Assembly (NCBI GenBank): GCA_023136265.1
Contig: JAGLRN010000029.1
Location: 1 to 36,090 of the forward strand
Direction of reading: 5' to 3'
Length of the DNA stretch: 36,090 nt
Source of the DNA: Thermoplasmata archaeon
GTDB lineage: Archaea > Thermoplasmatota > Thermoplasmata > RBG-16-68-12 > JAGMCJ01
Shown here: positions 23,626-31,574 of the stretch, one piece after another
Position numbering within the stretch: the stretch's first letter is position 1
Layout of the letters: every line of letters begins with the position of its first letter
Program-made: the position numbers and the translations under genes
The notes under the pieces: generated by a model
Databases searched by the model: none
What the model saw: the letters and a program-made list of their open reading frames with translations, nothing else
Told to the model about the DNA's origin: nothing

Positions 23626-24267
23626 ATGACGCAGATGGCAAATGAGGTAAAGACAGGGACAACCACACTAGGTATGGTCTGCAAGGAGGGTGTGGTCTTG
23701 GCAGCCGAGCGAAGGGCAACCATGGGGACGCTAATCGCTCACAAGGCGACGAAGAAGGTGTTCAAGCTTGATGACAATCTGGGCTTGACGACCGCTGGTC
23801 TGGTGGGAGATATCCAACTGCTGGCGAGATACATTACCGCAGAGGTCGAGCTCTTCAAGCTCAAGCGGAACGCTCCCATGTCTGTGAAGGCGTGCGCCAC
23901 GCTTCTCTCGAACATCCTGGCGGGAAGGAGGTACTTCCCCTATTGGGTGCAGCTCGTCATCGGCGGCGTGGACGAGGAGGGCAATCACGTGTACTCCCTG
24001 GACATGGCCGGAGGGAGCATACCCGACAAGTACGTGACCACAGGGTCCGGATCCCCCTACGTGTACGGAGTGTTGGAGGACCACTACAAGGACGACGTTA
24101 GCCTGGACAATGGCATAGACCTCGCGATAAGGGCCCTGACGGCCGCCATGAAGAGGGATGCGGTCTCGGGTGACGGGATAGACATCGTTTCCATAACGAA
24201 GAGGGGCTACGTTCACCTCGATGACAAGGAAGTCGAGAAGAGGAAGTCAGCGATGAAACTGAGCTAG
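23626..24267 (+). CDS. psmB: 20S proteasome beta subunit
   Basis: The 213-residue precursor of the catalytic beta subunit has a short propeptide of 11 residues ending in Gly. Autocleavage exposes Thr12 (TTTLGM) as nucleophile. Mature positions 17 (Glu28) and 33 (Lys44) are the expected catalytic partners, and the SGD-type motif is present as AVSGDGIDI. Fourteen beta subunits stack with alpha rings to form the 20S particle that degrades proteins fed by PAN or Cdc48-type ATPases. The ATG has GAGGGT upstream. The aCPSF1 gene follows after 30 nt on the same strand, an arrangement I recall from other euryarchaea. Confidence 0.97.
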   Translation: MTQMANEVKTGTTTLGMVCKEGVVLAAERRATMGTLIAHKATKKVFKLDDNLGLTTAGLVGDIQLLARYITAEVELFKLKRNAPMSVKACATLLSNILAGRRYFPYWVQLVIGGVDEEGNHVYSLDMAGGSIPDKYVTTGSGSPYVYGVLEDHYKDDVSLDNGIDLAIRALTAAMKRDAVSGDGIDIVSITKRGYVHLDDKEVEKRKSAMKLS

Positions 24268-24297
24268 CTCTTCTCTATAGTATTCAAGTGAAACCAA

Positions 24298-26208
24298 ATG
24301 AGCGTGGAAAGAATTCTTCGGGACGCTGAAAAGGTAGTTAGAAAGGTCGTCCCTAAAGACGTGGAGATAACGGAGATTGAACTCGAAGGTCCAGTCGTAG
24401 TCATCTACACCAAGAGCATGGAGGAGTTCGCGGAGAACAACGATATCGTCAGGCAACTGGCGCAGGGAATGAGACGAAGAGTGGCCATAAGGCCCGACCC
24501 CTCGCTTCTCTCCCCGATCGAGGAAGCGGAGGAGAGCATAAGGGAGATAATCCCTGAGGACGCCAAGATCACTGACATCTATTTCGAGCACGAGAACGGC
24601 GAGGTCACGATAGAGGCCCTTTCTCCCGGTCTGGTGATCGGGAAGCGCGGGACCATTCTGAACGAGATCAAGAAGACCATCGGCTGGGCACCCAGGGTGG
24701 TGAGGACCCCGCCGATTCCGTCGAGGACCGTCGCGGATATCAGGAGCTTCCTCAGGAAGTACCGCGACGACAGGGAGGCGTTCCTGAAGCGGGTGGGGAG
24801 AAGACTCGCCCGCGATACCGCGGAAGGAGAGAACTGGGTGAGGTTGACGACCCTTGGCGGGTTCAGGCAGGTAGGAAGATCATGCTCGCTACTGATGACA
24901 AGGGGAAGCAAGATAATGATAGACTGCGGCGTCGACGTCTCATCCGATAACAACGGAAGCCCGTATCTCCAGGCCCCTGAGGTCATGCCCCTGGAAGCGC
25001 TCGACGGCGTTGTCGTGACCCACGCTCATCTCGATCACTCCGGGCTCATTCCCGTCCTGTTCAAGTACGGATACGACGGGCCCGTCTACTGCACGCCCCC
25101 CACGCGCGATCTCATGTCGCTCCTCCAGATCGACTACGTCAAGGTCGCCTTCGGGGAGGCGAAGAAGGCCCCGTACGACTCCAAGCACATAAGGGACACG
25201 GTTAAGCACTGCATCCCGCTCAAGTACGGCGAGACGACCGACATCTCGCCTGACGTGCGACTGACGCTCCAGAACGCCGGTCATATACTCGGCTCATCGA
25301 TCGCCCACTTCCACATCGGGGACGGCATGTACAACGTCGCGTTCACAGGGGACATCAAGTTCGAGAAATCGTGGCTGTTCAACGCCGCCACGAACAGGTT
25401 CCCGAGGCTCGAGACGCTCATCATAGAATCCACATACGGAGGATATCACGACCTGCAGCCGAGCAGGAGGGAGGCCTCGGGCCAGGTGAAGGGCATAGCG
25501 GCCAGGATCCTCAACAGGGGCGGCAAGATGCTCGTCCCCGTCTTCGCGGTCGGACGATCGCAGGAGGTCATGCTGGTCCTGGAAGGGCTGATGAGGATGA
25601 AGCGCATCCCCACCGTCCCGATATATCTGGACGGGATGATCTGGGAGGCGACGGCCATTCACACAGCCTATCCGGAGTACCTCAACAGCTCGCTGAGGAC
25701 CCAGATCTTCCAGACCGGGCAGAACCCGTTCCTTGCGGAGGTCTTCAACCGCGTGGACAGCCAGGAGATGAGGGAGAGGATCATCAACGACACGGACCCG
25801 TGCATCATTCTGGCGACGTCGGGCATGATGAACGGAGGGCCTGTGATCGAGTACTTCAAGGCATGGGCCGACAACCCAAAGAACGCGCTGGTTTTCGTTG
25901 GCTACCAGGCGGAGGGCACGATAGGGCGCAAGATCCAGAAGGAGTGGAAGGAGATAACCCTGAACGACAGGGGCAGTCCTCTGACGCTGCAGATCAGATT
26001 GGACGTGGAGGTCGTCGACGGTTTCAGCGGGCACTCCGACAGGCTTCAGCTGCTCAACTACGTGGGAACGCTCGAACCGCGGCCCGAGCGGGTGATCATC
26101 GGCCACGGTGAGGAGTACAAGTGCTCCGACCTCGCGAGCAGCCTGTACAAGAAGTTCGGCATGGAAACGAGAGCGCCCATGAACCTCGAGACCATCAGGC
26201 TGAAGTGA
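24298..26208 (+). CDS. KH-domain beta-CASP ribonuclease, transcription termination factor aCPSF1/FttA
   Basis: The 636-residue protein has two N-terminal KH-type domains (the second with the GKRG loop at 115-118). A metallo-beta-lactamase core follows with HAHLDH at 242-247, DCGVD and the GHILGSS motif. An inserted beta-CASP domain has VPVFAVGRSQEVMLVL and ATSGMMNGGP, and the final histidine motifs are FSGHSD and IGHGE. This enzyme is the archaeal homologue of CPSF73. It cleaves nascent RNA 5' to 3' at U-rich sites and terminates transcription. Spacing to psmB indicates co-transcription. Length and motifs are complete. Confidence 0.96.
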   Translation: MSVERILRDAEKVVRKVVPKDVEITEIELEGPVVVIYTKSMEEFAENNDIVRQLAQGMRRRVAIRPDPSLLSPIEEAEESIREIIPEDAKITDIYFEHENGEVTIEALSPGLVIGKRGTILNEIKKTIGWAPRVVRTPPIPSRTVADIRSFLRKYRDDREAFLKRVGRRLARDTAEGENWVRLTTLGGFRQVGRSCSLLMTRGSKIMIDCGVDVSSDNNGSPYLQAPEVMPLEALDGVVVTHAHLDHSGLIPVLFKYGYDGPVYCTPPTRDLMSLLQIDYVKVAFGEAKKAPYDSKHIRDTVKHCIPLKYGETTDISPDVRLTLQNAGHILGSSIAHFHIGDGMYNVAFTGDIKFEKSWLFNAATNRFPRLETLIIESTYGGYHDLQPSRREASGQVKGIAARILNRGGKMLVPVFAVGRSQEVMLVLEGLMRMKRIPTVPIYLDGMIWEATAIHTAYPEYLNSSLRTQIFQTGQNPFLAEVFNRVDSQEMRERIINDTDPCIILATSGMMNGGPVIEYFKAWADNPKNALVFVGYQAEGTIGRKIQKEWKEITLNDRGSPLTLQIRLDVEVVDGFSGHSDRLQLLNYVGTLEPRPERVIIGHGEEYKCSDLASSLYKKFGMETRAPMNLETIRLK

Positions 26209-26212
26209 ACCG

Positions 26213-26239
26213 CCCCGCGTGGCTGGCTTTTCTGCGGGG
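26213..26239 (+). terminator. Possible hairpin after the psmB-aCPSF1 unit
   Basis: CCCCGC (26213-26218) and GCGGGG (26234-26239) can form a 6-bp stem. A TTTT run lies in the loop rather than after the stem, so it is not a classical intrinsic terminator. It may simply protect the 3' end. Confidence 0.3.
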
Positions 26240-26270
26240 TTGTGCGCGCCATGGCTATAACTGGGTAATA

Positions 26271-26280
26271 TTGATATACG
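26271..26280 (+). promoter_or_regulatory. TATA box of the giant thioredoxin-repeat gene
   Basis: TTGATATACG lies ~40 nt upstream of ATG 26317. The short leader carries AGGAGGAGG, the strongest Shine-Dalgarno in the window. Confidence 0.5.
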
Positions 26281-26316
26281 CTTAGACGAATATGCCCCGC
26301 TAGGAGGAGGCAGGGC

Positions 26317-29300
26317 ATGAAGAGACTAACGCTAGTTTGGGCCTCGTTATTGTGTTTCTTGCTTTTGAGCAGCGTGCTTCTCGTTCACGTGGAATCAGAT
26401 GATTCCCCTGGACCTAGTCCGACGGCAAGGTGCCGTGGCGGCTCGAGCACTAGAACGGTGCTCGTCGAAGTGAACACCGCCGACTGGTGCCAATATTGCC
26501 CGGCACAGAAGCACTCGCTTGAGAGACTGTACAATGAGTTGGGCCATGACGACATTGTGATTCTGGAGTATCATGCATCTCTTACCGATGAGTTGACGGG
26601 TGTCTACGCCCAGCAGAGAAGAGCCTATTATGGCAATCCAGGATATCCCGCAGTGATCTTCGATGGCGGTGGGCCCTACAGTGATCAACGTCTGTGGACA
26701 TGGGGTGGGACCCAGAAATATGGTATGTACGACACCGACAAAACCCTGCACCAGCAGGAGAGGCAGCCGGACGCCAATAGCAATCTCACGATCACTCTCA
26801 CGGGGAACATCACATATGACACAGTCCATGTCAATGCTCATCTTGAGGCCACAGATCCGATAACACTGACGAATCTTTGGGTACGGTTTGTGCTTTTCCA
26901 GAACAACATATATCACAGAGACCCGAACACAAACGAGATCTATGGCATTCTTCACAGAGTCTTCAACCATGTAGCCAGAGATGGAAAGGCAATCCCGCTC
27001 CCTGGCTCTTTCGATCAGCCTGGAGACACGTATGACGCACAGCAGACTTTCACAATCGACCCGTTTTGGTATCCATCCACTGATATAAGAGAGCTGGGTG
27101 TTGCGGTGTTTGTGCAGACAGACAACAAGATACCAAACGGGGGATATTTCAACGCTGAAGTCCTGCAAGCCTCCTCGATCGAGTTCGTTGATAAGCCCAT
27201 TGTCCTGATAAACAAGGACACGAACGACGCATACGACGACGGATTCGATAGATACGATGAATTCCTGACAAAGGCCCGCATTGGCCATGAGAGTTGGGAC
27301 ACACTCGAACCACTCGATAATAACATGGCGAACATGAGGACTCCGCCGGTCTACTCCGACGTGCAGGACTATGCCGTTCAGCTATGGTTCACAGGAACCG
27401 GCAGTAGTACGTTTGGCTTGTCTGATAGGGATTGCATCGATGGAGGTCTCTCCGCGGACCAAGGGTTATTAGTTGTCGGTGAAGAGATCGCCTACGAAGC
27501 TTCTTCTATGGGTTATCTGAACTGGTTGCAGGCGAGCCTACATGCTGACTTTGAAAACGACAACGCGGGCGCTCTTACTGTTGATGGGGTTCCCGGAGAT
27601 CCTATTACGATGGGGTTGTCCGGGAAGCAGGTCTTTGGATTCAGTCCTGACGAGATCTCTCTTGCTCCCGGTGGCATCCAGATCTTCACGTATTCTGGTT
27701 TGGGGACTGTCGCTGGTGTCAGAGCTGAACATGATGCCGACTCAGGCGTCGTCTTCATGGCATTCAACTACTTCGAGGGCATCAGCTCGTACCCTGGTGA
27801 CCCGGACTTCGACATGGACGGGGAGATTCTGATGTGGAATATCTTCTTCTGGCTGGATAGCGTCGAAGCACCGCGCGTTGATGTTCTGCAGCCCGATGGC
27901 GGTGAAGTCCTGGACCCAGGACAACTGTATGAAGTCCACTGGATCGCCAATGACGTCGACATACCAGAGGATGGTGTGACAATCGAGTATGCGCTGGACT
28001 CCTCTTCACCCTCGTGGATACCTATTCAGGTAGGAGAGCCAGACGACGGCGTCCATCTCTGGAACGTTCCCATTGCCCAGACCAACAAGGCGAGAGTTAG
28101 AGTCTGTGTCAGGGACTCTGTGGGGCTTCAGAATTGCACCCAGAGCGATGCAGATTTCACCATAGGGACGCCTGGTGACACGACTCCGCCGACGATCCAG
28201 AATGTTCTCGCCAATGGCCAACCTTCGATAGCAATCACTGAAGGAACGCCTGTGACACTCACTGCCCAGGTATCGGACCTCTCCACCGGCGGATCGGCGG
28301 TCACGGAAGCGAACTACACCATAGGTGCTCAGAACTGGCCGGGAACGGGAATGTCTGCTCAGGATGGAGGTTTCGGTGATGTCACGGAGGATGTGACCGA
28401 ACCAGTCGACACGACTGGCTGGACCCCTGGAGACTATGACCTGTACGTGTATGGATGTGATGTGGTTCCCAACTGTAACATGGATTCGCCTGAATATGCC
28501 CGCATCACGATCACTGATCCAGACACACAGCCACCAGAGATCTGGAACGTGGCGATTGATAGTGCTCCAAGCCAGACCTACTTCCTCTCCACGAGACCGG
28601 CCACTGTGCAACTGACGGCGGTCCTGGACGATAGCTCGACTGGGAACTCGAACATAACAAGCGCGAACTGCACGACGAGCCCGGGAGCGTGGCCTGGTAT
28701 CCTGATGAATGCGTCAGACGGATCCTTCGACTCACCGACAGAGACGGCCTATTATGATATCCCAACGCCTGGCGTCGGGACCTACGATTACTTCGTATAT
28801 GCGTGTGATGAGGTTCCCAACTGCAACAACACAGGACCATCTGCTTCCCTCACAATCCTGGATGACGTACCGCCTGAGATCTTCAATGTGCTCGTTGACG
28901 GGAGCCCGTCCAATGCCATTGTCGAAGGCACCGCTTCAGTTGCGCTCACCGCCACAGTGGTTGATACGGGCACTGGAGGGTCGCCCATTCTGACCGCCAA
29001 CTACACTTCCGGCGCACAAGCTTGGCCTGGAACGTCAATGAACGCAACGGACGGGACATACGACACACCGACAGAGGACGTGGACGCAACCGTAGATACG
29101 TCGTTACTCGCTCCTGGTCTCTACGACCTCTGCGTGTACGCGACTGATAACAGCACGCTTCAGAACGAGAACACCACGGGAAGCTGCGCACAACTCCAAG
29201 TCATGGCAGAGGACCAACCACCGGACGTGACGACCGTTCGGATCGACGGTCAGTTCGCCAGGACAATCCAGTTCTCCACGCTTCCTGTCACCTGCATCAT

Positions 29301-31050
29301 TACGGCGACGGTCGATGACAGTAGCACAGGCGGGTCGGACATCGCGGGTGCGAACTACACAACGCCCATCCCCGCCAACTGGCCTGGTACTGACATGAAC
29401 GCGAGTGATGGTACGTATGATTCGCCTGTGGAAGATGTGGAGGCATCCTTCTCCGCACCTTTCACCGTGGGAACATTTGCCTACTCCGTGTACGCGTGGG
29501 ATGAGAAAGGCAACTACAACAACTCGGCGCCTTTCGCCTTCCTGATCATACAGGACGACATCCCGCCGGAGGTCTCGAACGTGCTCGTGAATGGAATGCC
29601 CTCCATCACGGTCTCGCAGGGAACGATCCTGACACTGACAGCTACCGCGAGCGATGCCTCGACGGGAAACAGCAACGTCGCGTTGGCGAACTACACCGAT
29701 GGTTTCGCGAACTGGCCCAGCAGCGTTGGTATGAATGCCAGCGACGGTTCGTTCAGCTCGCCGACAGAGGACGTGGAAGCCTCGATCGACACGAGCGGCT
29801 GGACCATGGGCGTTCACGACCTGTATGTCTACGCAACGGACGCCGCTAGCAACGGGAATGTCACGTCCTTGGAGCACGTGAGTGTGAACATCACGATACC
29901 GGACACGACCCCGCCAGAGATCCTCAACGCACGAGTGAACGGGAACACTTGGGTCGGTGTCAACGAAGGCGATCTGGTCATCCTCACTGCAACGGTGACC
30001 GACCTCACGACTGGCGATTCGGTGATAGACGGTGCGAACTACACGATCGGTGCCCAGAACTGGCCCAGCAGCGTTCGTATGAATGCCACGGACGGATCCT
30101 TCAATTCCTCGGTCGAGGACGTGACGCTCAGCATCGACACGACCGGATGGACTATGGCAAACCACACGCTCTGTATATACGCGTGGGATATCGTGCCGAA
30201 CGAGAACACGACCTCAACGGAGTGCGTGAACATCGAGATACTGGCCGTGAAGCCGCTGGCGCCGATGATGACGGGAGCGGACCTCGTCAGTCCCGGACTG
30301 CCCGACGTGGAGATACGGTGGGACCGGTCAGGGGACGATGGACTCGGAAAGGACGATGTCGTCGAGTATGATGTGTACCAGGCGATGAGCTTCGCGGGAC
30401 CATACATCTACGTCACGAGCGTGCCCGCGACAGACTCGCCGACGTACAGCTGGACATGCGTTGGCTGTGGCGTAGGCGACGCCAACACGTACTTCTACTA
30501 CGTCGAAGCTGACAACAGTGCTCTGACGAAGCCCGCACCCAACAAGGCGTCCAAGTTCACGCAGCCACTCACGGCCGCGCCCCAGCTGATATCCGTTCCG
30601 TTGGCTCTATCGAGCAACGACATTGCATTCGCTCTCCAGACGGTCCAGTTCGACATGGCCTACTACTACGATTCCTCTGATACGAGCGACCCGTGGAAGT
30701 CCTACATGCCATTCAAGACGTACAAAGGCGATCTCTGGACAGTGAACAGGACGATGGCGTTCTGGGTCAACGTGACCTCGGCCAGCGACTTCGTCGTGGC
30801 GGGCCTAGCGCCTGAGACGACGACAATCAGGCTGCGCGCGGGTTGGAACCTCGTCGGATTCCCGTCCTTCGCGAGCGCGTACACGGTCGCGGACCTCAAG
30901 GTCGACGTGAATGCCTCCAACGTCGAGGAACCCGACCCGTCGGCGCTGCCGTTCTGCCTGAAGCGGATGCTCGATTCGGACGTCCTTTTGGCGGGCCGCG
31001 GATATTGGGTCGAGGTCCCCGAGGACGTTGTCTGGACGATTGTGAATTGA
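26317..31050 (+). CDS. Giant secreted protein: thioredoxin/Omp28-like head, alpha/beta domain, six repeats
   Basis: The product has 1577 residues. A signal peptide (1-~26) is followed by a thioredoxin-like domain with Cys58-x2-Cys61 (WCQYC) and a PGYP cis-proline loop, then a beta sandwich like the C-terminal part of Omp28 proteins (~140-290). Next comes an alpha/beta region at ~292-525 (KPIVLINKDTNDAYDDGFDRY through MWNIFFWLDS), and a beta domain at ~530-620 with a WIA/SWIPI pattern. Six ~115-residue repeats follow (621-~1311), then an FN3-like linker, then a C-terminal module (~1410-1577) with AGWNLVGFPS and GYWVEV. That module recurs in secreted proteins of this type of archaeon, by memory. 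The exposed CxxC could reduce or exchange disulfides outside the cell. No membrane anchor is visible at the C-terminus. Confidence 0.85.
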   Translation: MKRLTLVWASLLCFLLLSSVLLVHVESDDSPGPSPTARCRGGSSTRTVLVEVNTADWCQYCPAQKHSLERLYNELGHDDIVILEYHASLTDELTGVYAQQRRAYYGNPGYPAVIFDGGGPYSDQRLWTWGGTQKYGMYDTDKTLHQQERQPDANSNLTITLTGNITYDTVHVNAHLEATDPITLTNLWVRFVLFQNNIYHRDPNTNEIYGILHRVFNHVARDGKAIPLPGSFDQPGDTYDAQQTFTIDPFWYPSTDIRELGVAVFVQTDNKIPNGGYFNAEVLQASSIEFVDKPIVLINKDTNDAYDDGFDRYDEFLTKARIGHESWDTLEPLDNNMANMRTPPVYSDVQDYAVQLWFTGTGSSTFGLSDRDCIDGGLSADQGLLVVGEEIAYEASSMGYLNWLQASLHADFENDNAGALTVDGVPGDPITMGLSGKQVFGFSPDEISLAPGGIQIFTYSGLGTVAGVRAEHDADSGVVFMAFNYFEGISSYPGDPDFDMDGEILMWNIFFWLDSVEAPRVDVLQPDGGEVLDPGQLYEVHWIANDVDIPEDGVTIEYALDSSSPSWIPIQVGEPDDGVHLWNVPIAQTNKARVRVCVRDSVGLQNCTQSDADFTIGTPGDTTPPTIQNVLANGQPSIAITEGTPVTLTAQVSDLSTGGSAVTEANYTIGAQNWPGTGMSAQDGGFGDVTEDVTEPVDTTGWTPGDYDLYVYGCDVVPNCNMDSPEYARITITDPDTQPPEIWNVAIDSAPSQTYFLSTRPATVQLTAVLDDSSTGNSNITSANCTTSPGAWPGILMNASDGSFDSPTETAYYDIPTPGVGTYDYFVYACDEVPNCNNTGPSASLTILDDVPPEIFNVLVDGSPSNAIVEGTASVALTATVVDTGTGGSPILTANYTSGAQAWPGTSMNATDGTYDTPTEDVDATVDTSLLAPGLYDLCVYATDNSTLQNENTTGSCAQLQVMAEDQPPDVTTVRIDGQFARTIQFSTLPVTCIITATVDDSSTGGSDIAGANYTTPIPANWPGTDMNASDGTYDSPVEDVEASFSAPFTVGTFAYSVYAWDEKGNYNNSAPFAFLIIQDDIPPEVSNVLVNGMPSITVSQGTILTLTATASDASTGNSNVALANYTDGFANWPSSVGMNASDGSFSSPTEDVEASIDTSGWTMGVHDLYVYATDAASNGNVTSLEHVSVNITIPDTTPPEILNARVNGNTWVGVNEGDLVILTATVTDLTTGDSVIDGANYTIGAQNWPSSVRMNATDGSFNSSVEDVTLSIDTTGWTMANHTLCIYAWDIVPNENTTSTECVNIEILAVKPLAPMMTGADLVSPGLPDVEIRWDRSGDDGLGKDDVVEYDVYQAMSFAGPYIYVTSVPATDSPTYSWTCVGCGVGDANTYFYYVEADNSALTKPAPNKASKFTQPLTAAPQLISVPLALSSNDIAFALQTVQFDMAYYYDSSDTSDPWKSYMPFKTYKGDLWTVNRTMAFWVNVTSASDFVVAGLAPETTTIRLRAGWNLVGFPSFASAYTVADLKVDVNASNVEEPDPSALPFCLKRMLDSDVLLAGRGYWVEVPEDVVWTIVN
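28177..30250 (+). repeat. Six tandem ~345-bp coding repeats
   Basis: Units start at 28177, 28522, 28861, 29212, 29554 and 29902 (residues 621, 736, 849, 966, 1080, 1196), with lengths of 113-117 codons. Each follows D.PPEI.NV..NG....EG..V.LTATV.D.STG.S.I..ANYT...WPGT.MNASDG.FDSPTEDV....DT...G.YDLYVYA.D....N. The family resembles Ig-like modules of archaeal surface proteins. Confidence 0.85.
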
Positions 31051-31081
31051 ACGCTGCGACCGGGACAAATCCAGCGTTCAT

Positions 31082-31090
31082 GTTATATTC
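31082..31090 (+). promoter_or_regulatory. TATA box of the OB-fold gene at 31113
   Basis: GTTATATTC is centred 27 nt before ATG 31113, predicting a leaderless transcript. It lies 32 nt after the stop of the giant gene. Confidence 0.5.
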
Positions 31091-31112
31091 CTAGAGAGCG
31101 CTATCGAACGGG

Positions 31113-31574
31113 ATGAGAAGCGTGAGGGATTCCTTCGAGGACGTCAAGGACCTCGTCACCTACGACGAGTTCCGTGAGAGGATATCGGACATAGTGAGCA
31201 AGTTCGGCGGCCTCCTTACGGAAGACGTCGCTGCGCTCCTCGTATTGGAGGAGCTGGGGAGATACCAGGTGAGCTACGACAGCATCTCGGACATCCAGCC
31301 TGATCAGGCGGTCCGCGTGCGGGGCGAGGTCCTCAGAATCAGCCCCGTGAGGGAGTTCCGCAAGAAGGATAGCCTTGGGCGGGTGGCGAACGTCACGATC
31401 TCGGACGGGAGCGGGGAGTGCAGACTCGTCCTGTGGGACGAGGACACTGAGCTGGTCTCGAATGGGGCTCTGAAGATTGGAGGAAACCTCAGAGTGATCA
31501 ATGGCTACGCCAAAATGACCGACTTCGGACTCGAGATAGCGAAGGGCAGGTACGGAGCCGTTGTTGTGGAATGA
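31113..31574 (+). CDS. OB-fold nucleic-acid-binding protein with N-terminal helical domain
   Basis: The 153-residue protein has residues 1-60 helical (SFEDVKDLVTYDEFRERISDIV, LLTEDVAALLVLEELGRY). Residues ~65-150 are an OB fold of the archaeal RPA type (VRVRGEVLRISPVREFRKKDSLGRVANV, TISDGSGECRLVLWDED, LKIGGNLRVINGYAKM; read as separate strands). Archaeal RPA-family proteins begin with a similar helical domain. It probably binds ssDNA or RNA. ATG 31113 coincides with the predicted transcription start. Its TGA directly abuts the stop of the convergent thermosome gene. Confidence 0.82.
   Translation: MRSVRDSFEDVKDLVTYDEFRERISDIVSKFGGLLTEDVAALLVLEELGRYQVSYDSISDIQPDQAVRVRGEVLRISPVREFRKKDSLGRVANVTISDGSGECRLVLWDEDTELVSNGALKIGGNLRVINGYAKMTDFGLEIAKGRYGAVVVE

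Noticed and set aside
26213-26239. A bacterial-type intrinsic terminator after aCPSF1
   Set aside because: The T-run lies inside the loop and not after the stem. It is kept only as a low-confidence hairpin.
28177-30250. A CRISPR-like or satellite array
   Set aside because: The ~345-bp period is in frame, each unit encodes the same ~115-residue domain, and the nucleotide identity is too low and too long-period for CRISPR.
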